In this document: positions 5,259 through 10,842 of the stretch, in pieces
Layout of the letters: each line of letters begins with the position of its first letter
How positions within the stretch are numbered: position 1 is the first letter of the stretch
Assembly (NCBI GenBank): GCA_029051915.1
Contig: JAIDKM010000138.1
Coordinates: forward strand, 1-10,842
Origin: Alistipes sp.
GTDB taxonomy: Bacteria > Bacteroidota > Bacteroidia > Bacteroidales > Rikenellaceae
Direction of reading: 5' to 3'
Length of the DNA: 10,842 nucleotides
Made by a program: the position numbers and the translations under genes
The notes under the pieces: generated by a model
The model's input: only the letters and a program-made list of their open reading frames with translations
Databases searched by the model: none
What the model was told of the DNA's origin: nothing

Positions 5259-7448
5259 ATGAATTTGAAAAAAATGCTATTGTTGGTCACCGTCGGTTTT
5301 CTGATGTTGGCCGGTTGCAGCGATGACGATCCGATCAATCCGATTCCTGAAGATGCGGACGACAACTTCATCACATCGGTGGTGCTGACTGTCGGCGAAA
5401 CCTCCTATGCTGCGGCGATCGAAGGGAACGACATTACCGTAACGGTTCCCTACAACGTATCGCTCGACGGAGCTGCGGCCGAATTCAAGTACACGCCGTC
5501 GGCGACGATCATGCCCGATCCGGCCGAAATCACCGATTGGAATACCGAACGTCAGTTCCGCGTGACCTCCTACAACGGTCGGACGAACGACTACAAATAC
5601 CTCGTCGTAAAAGACGATATCCGCGAAGAGGGCGATGTCGTGCTTAAAACCGATGCCGAGGTCAAGGCATTCGCCGACAAAGGCGTGACGATCATCAAGG
5701 GCGACCTTATCGTCGGCGAGGCGAGCGGAGACAACGCCGTGACAAACATCGAGGCGCTTTCGGCACTCACGCAGGTCGAAGGCGACATCGTCATCAACGA
5801 CACCTATAAGGGCACGACACTGGACGGTCTGGAAAATGTTGTGAAGATCGGCGGCCTGCACATCGGCTCGACCGAGGCGGCGTCTACCGCTCCCGAACTC
5901 TACTATGCGAGCCTCCGATCGCTCGAAGAGATTGCGGGCGACATAACGATATGCAACGACAAATTGCAGTGGTTCGAAGCCGAGAAACTGACGGCAATCG
6001 GCGGTTCGCTGGTCATGCGCTCGGCGGCGCTTACGTCGGTAACGACGCCCGCTTTGGCGACAGTCGGCAGCGATTTCGAGTTGCAGGGCTCGAACGAGGA
6101 GAAGGCAGGCGGCGATATGACTATTGTCGAGATGAAAGCACTTGCATCTGTCGGCGGTAAAATCAACATCAAGAACTTTGCGAAACTCAACGCCGTGAAA
6201 TTCGAAGCGCTGACTTCGGCCGGAGCTGTGCTGTTGCCGACGATTCCATACGAGTTCGAGACGATTTCGTTGCCCGTGCTTTCCGAGGTGGGCGGCGACA
6301 TTCAGCTTATCGCCAACACCGACGCCACCTCTATCGGCGGCATGGCGATGAATACGGGCGTCAAGACCATCGACATGAACTCTCTGTCGGAAGTGGACGG
6401 CACGATCGTCCTCTCTGCGTTCGCAGAACTTCGCGAGATACCTTCTCTGAACGGAATCAAGGTAAAAGGCATCGAGCTTGTCAGCTTAAGTAAAGTGCCC
6501 GATCCGCTGAATCTTTCCCAAACGACTTTCTCGGGCGGTGGCCGGCTCCTGCTTACCAACATGAATCTTATTGCAACGCTTACGTTGCCTGTGCAGGCGG
6601 ATGTAACGCTCGAACTGCGGTACAACAAACTGTTGGGCAAGGTTGATGGCGTCGAAGAGCTTGCAGGACTCGTTTATGTACCTGGAACGGACTGCTCGTT
6701 CTCTTCGCTGAAGAGTGTCCGGGGCGATGTTTCGTTCAGTAACGGTCCTCAAACGACGATCTCTACGCCCCAGCTCGAAAAGGTCGGCGGCAACCTGTTG
6801 AACGATGTCGAAAAGATCGGTTATCCGAAACTTATCGAAGTAGGTGGTTATCTGGCCGTAAGCGACAACGTCAGCGACGATAGCGGAACGGCGTGCGACT
6901 TCTGCGTCCTGCGCAAGATCGGCGGCCAACTTTACTTCGACAGTACCAATATTTACGCAGCTATCGATATGCCGGAATTGGAGGAGATCGGTACGGCCGC
7001 CGATCCGGCATACTACAAGGCGGGGGCGAACGATAAGTATTACAAGGAAGCCCTGTACGGCTCCTGCGCGCTTACAAGCTACGATGGTCTGCATCTTCCT
7101 AAACTGCGGAAGATCGGCGGCGCCGGCTTTACCCTCGACCTCGGGCTGGGTGGCGGCATGTCGTATTTGGAAGAGCTGTCACTGCCTTTACTCGAAGAGG
7201 TGGATGGGATTTTCCAGATCCACCAAAACGGTCCGGGAATGACACCGGCCGCCCCTCTGGAACGAATCGCACTTCCTGTCATCGCAAAGATCGGATCCGT
7301 ACATATCGAAGGGTGTTCGGTTACGGATTTCAGTGCCTTTGCACCTGTTGTCGGACAATTATCGGACGAAACATGGTTCGTCCACGAGGATTGTTCCTAT
7401 AGTCCGACATGGCAGGACATGAAGAACGGAAAATACAAGAAAGAATAA
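5259..7448 (+). CDS. Surface lipoprotein with receptor-L-domain-like beta-solenoid, B12-locus accessory protein
   Basis: This is a 729-residue lipoprotein that I cannot match to a named function. The signal peptide ends in LAGC (Cys20), followed by SDDD, a textbook Bacteroidota surface-export signal. Residues about 38-118 form a small beta-sandwich like the DUF5018/IPT-type modules found at the base of surface lipoproteins (VTVPYNVSLDG, FRVTSYNGRTNDYKYLV). Residues 172-684 carry about 15 copies of the strand motif [EKQAST][IV]x-G-x-[ILV], such as QVEGDIVI, EIAGDITI, AIGGSLVM, SVGGKINI, EVGGDIQL, KVGGNLLN, EVGGYLAV, KIGGQLYF and EVDGIFQI. They alternate with L-x-x-[IL]-x-[LM]-P-x-L-x-x-[IV] segments. 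This pattern is typical of receptor-L-domain or ECM33-like leucine-rich solenoids, which bind ligands or partners. A CxxC pair (Cys546, Cys549) lies in the later repeats. It starts 19 nt after the previous gene. ATG 5259 starts the signal peptide; longer frames overlap the neighbour. Whether it binds corrinoid, a protein-bound form of it, or the BtuB-BtuG complex is unknown. Confidence 0.8.
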   Translation: MNLKKMLLLVTVGFLMLAGCSDDDPINPIPEDADDNFITSVVLTVGETSYAAAIEGNDITVTVPYNVSLDGAAAEFKYTPSATIMPDPAEITDWNTERQFRVTSYNGRTNDYKYLVVKDDIREEGDVVLKTDAEVKAFADKGVTIIKGDLIVGEASGDNAVTNIEALSALTQVEGDIVINDTYKGTTLDGLENVVKIGGLHIGSTEAASTAPELYYASLRSLEEIAGDITICNDKLQWFEAEKLTAIGGSLVMRSAALTSVTTPALATVGSDFELQGSNEEKAGGDMTIVEMKALASVGGKINIKNFAKLNAVKFEALTSAGAVLLPTIPYEFETISLPVLSEVGGDIQLIANTDATSIGGMAMNTGVKTIDMNSLSEVDGTIVLSAFAELREIPSLNGIKVKGIELVSLSKVPDPLNLSQTTFSGGGRLLLTNMNLIATLTLPVQADVTLELRYNKLLGKVDGVEELAGLVYVPGTDCSFSSLKSVRGDVSFSNGPQTTISTPQLEKVGGNLLNDVEKIGYPKLIEVGGYLAVSDNVSDDSGTACDFCVLRKIGGQLYFDSTNIYAAIDMPELEEIGTAADPAYYKAGANDKYYKEALYGSCALTSYDGLHLPKLRKIGGAGFTLDLGLGGGMSYLEELSLPLLEEVDGIFQIHQNGPGMTPAAPLERIALPVIAKIGSVHIEGCSVTDFSAFAPVVGQLSDETWFVHEDCSYSPTWQDMKNGKYKKE

Positions 7449-7457
7449 CCATTTCGA

Positions 7458-7493
7458 AAACCGTCTGCGACCTTTACGGGCCGTAGGCGGTTT
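7458..7493 (+). terminator. Intercistronic hairpin upstream of btuB
   Basis: AAACCGTCTGCG (7458-7469) pairs with CGTAGGCGGTTT (7482-7493) over 12 bp, including two G-U pairs, around a 12-nt loop. ACTTTCCTT follows and the btuB start codon begins 9 nt after the stem. The T-rich tail is weak, so this may be an attenuator, a processing or stability element, or a translational gate, as with the hairpin before btuG. Confidence 0.6.
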
Positions 7494-7502
7494 ACTTTCC
7501 TT

Positions 7503-9635
7503 ATGAAGAAACTGACGGCATTCCTATTCGCCTTGCTTCTCGGATTCTCCGGCTTCGCGCAGGAAAAGTCGAAGAGCGACGGGCAACCGCCCGCAAGATC
7601 GGGCAAAGGCTGGTGGAACGACAATCCGTCGTTCGTCCAGCCGATTCCGGAGGTTTACGTTACGGCGCGGCGGCCGATGAAAGAAATCGGTATGCAGCAG
7701 ACCAAACTCGATTCGACGGTGCTGAAAGAGAATATCGCCCTTTCGATGGCCGACGTGCTGACGTTCAATACCTCGATCTTCGTCAAGCAGTACGGTCGCG
7801 CCTCGCTCTCGACCGTAGCGTTCCGCGGTACGTCGCCCTCGCATACGCAGGTAACATGGAACGGCATGCGCATCAACTCGCCGATGCTCGGCATGACCGA
7901 CTTTTCGATGATTCCCTCCTACTTCATCGACGACGCCTCGCTGCTGCACGGCACCTCGTCGGTCAACGAGACGGGCGGCGGACTGGGCGGTGCCGTGAAA
8001 CTCTCCACGAAACCCGCCGAAGCCGACGGATTCGGGTTGCAATACGTGCAGGGCGTCGGGTCGTTCAAGACGTTCGACGAATTTTTGCGCCTGACTTACG
8101 GCGACAAGCATTGGCAGGTCTCGACCCGTGCGGTCTATTCATCTTCCGACAACGATTTCAAGTACAGGAACTACAACAAGAAGATGAATATCTATGACGA
8201 TGACCACCAAATCGTCGGCACCTACTATCCTACCGAACGCAACAAATGCGGTGCGTTCCGTGATTTTCACATCTTGCAGGAGGTGTACTACAATACCGGC
8301 CGCGGCGACCGCTTCGGATTGCAGGCGTGGTTCCTCGACTCGAAGCGCGGCGTGCCGATGCTGTCGGTCGATCACCGCTCGGACGACGAATACGTGAACG
8401 AGCAGACGGAGCAGACCGTTCGCGGCATTCTGTCGTGGGACCGGCTGCGCGGCAACTACAAAGTAGGCTTGCGCGCCGGCTATATCCATACGGGACAGGG
8501 CTACGATTTCTCGAAGGACAAAGGCAACGGCACGATGGCGGAGATGATCCGCTCGCGCAGCAAGATAAACACGTTGTACGGACAGGCTGAGGGTGAATAC
8601 TACATCGGCAAGAAATGGCTCTTCATGGCGAATGTCTCGGTGCACCAGCATTTCGTGGAGAGCCGCGACAAGAATGTCCTCGAACTCAATTCGCAGTCGT
8701 TGGCGCAGGGAAATAACAAGAAAGTGGTCGTGGGATATGATAAGGGGCGCGTTGAAGTATCGGCCTATGCCTCGGCCAAGTGGATGCCGACCGACCGGTT
8801 GGGAGTGTCGGTGGCCTTGCGCGAAGAGATGTACGGCGAGGAGTGGTCGCCCGTCATTCCGGCCTTTTTCGCCGACTATGTGGTCTCGAAACGCGGTAGC
8901 ATCGTAGTCAAAGCCTCCGTATCGCGCAACTATCGCTTTCCGACGCTTAACGACCTCTACTTCCTGCCGGGCGGCAATCCCGATCTGAAAAAGGAGCAGG
9001 GGTTCACCTACGACGCCGGATTTTCGTTCGCCGTGGGTAAGGAGGGCATCTATTCGCTCAACGGTTCGGCGACGTGGTTCGACTCGTATATCGACGACTG
9101 GATCGTGTGGCTGCCGACGTTCAAGGGTTTCTGGACGCCGAAGAACGTCAAGGAGGTACACGCGTACGGCGTCGAACTGAAAGCCGATGCGACGGTGCGG
9201 CTCTCGAAGAACTGGCAGTTGGGCGCAGACGTCTCGTTTTCGTGGACACCCTCGATCAACAACGGTGACCCAGTGGACTGGGCCGACAAGGCGATCGGCA
9301 AACAGCTGGTCTATGTCCCCGAATACTCCGCTTCGGCGACAGGCCGATTGTCGTACCGATCGTGGCGTCTCGTTTACAAGTGGTGCTATTACAGCGAGCG
9401 TTTCACTACCTCGGACAACGACATGAAAAGCAAGATCTCGCGCGTATTGCCCTACTACATGAGCGACGTGTCGCTGGAAAAACTCTTTTCGCTGCATTGG
9501 TCGGATTTCTCGGTCAAGGTAGCCGTAAAGAACCTTTTCAACGAGGAGTACGAATCGGTGCTCTCGCGTCCCATGCCGCGCATGAATTTCGAGGTATTCC
9601 TCGATATACGGCCCAAATGGGGTAAAAAGAGATAG
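7503..9635 (+). CDS. btuB: TonB-dependent outer-membrane receptor, BtuB-like
   Basis: BtuB imports cobalamin across the outer membrane using energy passed from TonB. The 710-residue product has an ordinary (non-lipoprotein) signal peptide cleaved after about Ala19, then a short linker holding WW (37-38). A TonB box, EVYVTA (50-55), follows. The plug domain spans about 70-175: ADVLTFNTSIFVKQYG, TVAFRGTSPSHTQVTWNG, then GTSSVNETGGGLGGAVKLS from residue 150, a conserved plug signature. The remainder is a 22-strand barrel with alternating aromatic strands. It ends NFEVFLDIRPKWGKKR, slightly past the usual terminal aromatic strand. It lacks the N-terminal carboxypeptidase-like domain seen in SusC-type transporters, which fits a BtuB rather than a glycan receptor. 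The riboswitch, BtuG and BtuF neighbours make corrinoid the likely substrate. It starts 54 nt after the solenoid lipoprotein gene. Confidence 0.9.
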   Translation: MKKLTAFLFALLLGFSGFAQEKSKSDGQPPARSGKGWWNDNPSFVQPIPEVYVTARRPMKEIGMQQTKLDSTVLKENIALSMADVLTFNTSIFVKQYGRASLSTVAFRGTSPSHTQVTWNGMRINSPMLGMTDFSMIPSYFIDDASLLHGTSSVNETGGGLGGAVKLSTKPAEADGFGLQYVQGVGSFKTFDEFLRLTYGDKHWQVSTRAVYSSSDNDFKYRNYNKKMNIYDDDHQIVGTYYPTERNKCGAFRDFHILQEVYYNTGRGDRFGLQAWFLDSKRGVPMLSVDHRSDDEYVNEQTEQTVRGILSWDRLRGNYKVGLRAGYIHTGQGYDFSKDKGNGTMAEMIRSRSKINTLYGQAEGEYYIGKKWLFMANVSVHQHFVESRDKNVLELNSQSLAQGNNKKVVVGYDKGRVEVSAYASAKWMPTDRLGVSVALREEMYGEEWSPVIPAFFADYVVSKRGSIVVKASVSRNYRFPTLNDLYFLPGGNPDLKKEQGFTYDAGFSFAVGKEGIYSLNGSATWFDSYIDDWIVWLPTFKGFWTPKNVKEVHAYGVELKADATVRLSKNWQLGADVSFSWTPSINNGDPVDWADKAIGKQLVYVPEYSASATGRLSYRSWRLVYKWCYYSERFTTSDNDMKSKISRVLPYYMSDVSLEKLFSLHWSDFSVKVAVKNLFNEEYESVLSRPMPRMNFEVFLDIRPKWGKKR

Positions 9636-9848
9636 AGATAACGGCAGCGTCCCTTTTCATCGCGGAAACCTTTGCAAACCTTCTTCGTAAAAGATTATTC
9701 GCTGCGGTGTTTTGTATGGACGAAAGCCGAAAGACTGATTAGAGATTAGTTGCAGAGTGTTATTTGCCATAACGACTTAATCGGATTTTCGCCCATGCTA
9801 TCGAGGGGAAACGGACGAACAGCCCCGTTTCCCCCTTTTTTGAACCGA
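9636..9848 (+). other. 213-nt gap between btuB and btuF
   Basis: No gene is seen here. The stretch holds the terminator-like hairpin at 9805-9841, a minor hairpin (GTTAT 9759-9763 with ATAAC 9769-9773) and short direct repeats (GAAAG at 9722-9726 and 9729-9733, GATTAG at 9737-9742 and 9744-9749). AACCTTTG at 9667-9674 is one base from a -7 consensus but lacks a -33 partner, so I do not call a promoter. No second cobalamin aptamer is present. Confidence 0.5.
9805..9841 (+). terminator. Intrinsic terminator-like hairpin just upstream of btuF
   Basis: GGGGAAACGG (9805-9814) pairs perfectly with CCGTTTCCCC (9825-9834) around a 10-nt loop, followed by C and six T (9836-9841). This is the best intrinsic-terminator candidate of the window. 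It would end the btuB transcript, yet btuF in the same direction begins 8 nt after the T-run. So btuF depends either on read-through or on a promoter I cannot identify in the gap. Confidence 0.75.
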
Positions 9849-10842
9849 ATGAAAACGAATAAAAGAACTATGAAACAATGGATTCAGTTGGCGGTAGTCG
9901 CTCTGTGCGCGATAGTCGTCGCGGCCTGTGGTCGCAAGAGCGTTTCGCTCGAAGATTTTGACAAGCCGGTCTACATGCTCGAATACGCTTCGGGATTCGA
10001 CATTCAGGGGGCCGACAGCAAACAAAGCGTACTGCTCACCGTCACGAACCCGTGGCAAGGCGCGGACGGCATCGCCGTGCAGTTATTCATCGCCCGCGAC
10101 GGCGAAACCGCTCCCGAGGGCTTCGACGGACAGGTGCTTGAAGGCGATGCCGAACGTATCGTGGCGATGTCCTCGACCCATATCGCCATGCTCGACGCCA
10201 TAGGCGAGGTCGACCGCGTGGTCGGCGTATCGGGCATCGACTACATCTCCAATCCCGACATTCAGGCGCGCCGCGACCGCATCGGCGACGTGGGCTACGA
10301 AGGGAATATCAACTATGAATTGCTGTTGTCGCTCGATCCCGACCTCGTGCTGCTCTACGGCGTGAACGGTGCCAGCGGCATGGAGCCGAAGCTCCGCGAG
10401 CTGGGCATCCCGTTCATGTACGTAGGCGATTACCTCGAAGAGTCGCCGTTGGGTAAGGCCGAGTGGATGGTGGCCCTCTCGGAGGTCGTCGGTTGTCGGT
10501 CGGAGGGCGAAAAGGTTTTCGCGGAGATTCCCGTCCGATACAACGCCCTGAAACAGCGGGTGGCGGAGAATGCCCTCGACGCCCCGTCTGTCATGCTCAA
10601 CATGCCATACGGCGATTCGTGGTTCATGCCCTCGGCCGGGAGCTATGCCGTGCGGCTGATCGAGGACGCGGGCGGAGATTATATCTACAAGAAGAACACG
10701 GGCAACGCCTCGACGCCCGTCGACATGGAGGAGGCATACCTGCTCGCTTCGGCTGCCGATCTATGGCTGAACGTGGGTATGGCGAGCACGCTCGGCGAGG
10801 TGAAAGCCGCCTGCCCGAAGTTCGCCGACACCCGCTGCTTCC
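9849..10842 (+). CDS. btuF: BtuF-like corrinoid ABC-transporter substrate-binding lipoprotein (partial, runs off right edge)
   Basis: BtuF binds corrinoid in the periplasm and delivers it to the BtuCD importer. The frame stays open to the window end, so the C-terminus is missing. Two in-frame starts exist, 9849 and 9870. The later ATG gives a compact signal peptide, MKQWIQLAVVALCAIVVAAC, with lipobox VAAC and Cys20 (numbered from 9870). Cys20 is followed by GRKS, with no acidic surface signal, so it should stay on the periplasmic side. Residues 20-94 form an extra beta-rich segment, as I recall from other Bacteroidota homologues. From residue 95 the periplasmic-binding fold (PF01497) is clear: ERIVAMSSTHIAMLDAIGEVDRVVGV, IGDVGYEGNINYELLLSLDPDLVLLYG, ELGIPFMYVGDYLEESPLGKAEWM. 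The later half (VMLNMPYGDSWFMPSAGSYAVRLIEDAGG) fits too. Siderophore-binding paralogues share this fold, so cobalamin specificity rests on context. BtuC and BtuD genes would be expected to the right. Confidence 0.85.
   Translation, partial: MKTNKRTMKQWIQLAVVALCAIVVAACGRKSVSLEDFDKPVYMLEYASGFDIQGADSKQSVLLTVTNPWQGADGIAVQLFIARDGETAPEGFDGQVLEGDAERIVAMSSTHIAMLDAIGEVDRVVGVSGIDYISNPDIQARRDRIGDVGYEGNINYELLLSLDPDLVLLYGVNGASGMEPKLRELGIPFMYVGDYLEESPLGKAEWMVALSEVVGCRSEGEKVFAEIPVRYNALKQRVAENALDAPSVMLNMPYGDSWFMPSAGSYAVRLIEDAGGDYIYKKNTGNASTPVDMEEAYLLASAADLWLNVGMASTLGEVKAACPKFADTRCF

Noticed and set aside
3791..5374. Long minus-strand open frame (527 codons) over the Ig/PKD lipoprotein gene
   Set aside because: It is antisense to a gene with a clear signal peptide and domains, and its translation has no family features. 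Open antisense frames are common in GC-rich coding DNA.
8139..9497. Minus-strand open frame of 452 codons inside btuB
   Set aside because: The translation is Arg/His/Val-rich without recognisable motifs and lies wholly within the TonB-dependent receptor gene. It is a shadow of codon bias.
9667..9674. Possible btuF promoter -7 box (AACCTTTG)
   Set aside because: It differs from TAnnTTTG at the first base and has no TTG-type box at 19-21 nt upstream.
1..10842. tRNA, rRNA, CRISPR array, insertion sequence
   Set aside because: I found no cloverleaf, no regularly spaced repeats and no transposase frame. The only mobile-element trace is the antirepressor remnant.

Overview
The window carries one rightward operon for capture and uptake of vitamin B12 or related corrinoids, with a decayed prophage gene on its left. 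The organism is very probably a member of the Bacteroidota. Three things point there: TAnnTTTG-type -7 promoter boxes, lipoproteins whose acylated Cys is followed by acidic residues (the surface-export signal of this phylum), and the gene set itself (DUF4465/BtuH, BtuG-type propeller, BtuB, BtuF). The GC-rich coding sequence and the absence of clear Shine-Dalgarno sequences would suit an Alistipes-like gut organism, but that genus guess is weak.

Left part (1-985). Bases 1-187 hold no gene that I can see, but they contain a good leftward promoter (145-175) for something beyond the left edge. Bases 188-849 (minus strand) are the remains of a Bro-N/antirepressor-family prophage gene: the N-terminal domain is missing and one base is missing near 436. 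An AT-rich gap (850-985) ends in a rightward -7 box at 976-983.

Control region (988-1335). A cobalamin riboswitch starts about where transcription should start. The core motifs, the P5 hairpin, a P13 hairpin and a complementary L5/L13 loop pair are all readable. A 144-nt leader with a further hairpin separates it from the first gene.

Operon (1336-10842, runs off the right edge). In order: a DUF4465 lipoprotein (BtuH-like), a beta-propeller lipoprotein (BtuG-like), a lipoprotein with three Ig/PKD-like domains and a distinct C-terminal domain, a lipoprotein with a long receptor-L-domain-like solenoid, a TonB-dependent outer-membrane receptor (BtuB-like), and the start of a B12-binding ABC-transporter lipoprotein (BtuF-like). 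Gaps at two boundaries are very short (13 and 19 nt). At three others (before btuG, btuB and btuF) a strong hairpin sits just upstream of the next start codon; the one before btuF looks like an intrinsic terminator.

How it should work: surface lipoproteins bind corrinoid outside the cell, BtuG docks on and loads BtuB, BtuB imports it with TonB energy, and BtuF hands it to an inner-membrane BtuCD transporter that is probably encoded to the right. High intracellular cobalamin would shut the operon down through the riboswitch. The roles of the third and fourth lipoproteins are not established as far as I know, and they are the most interesting part of the window.
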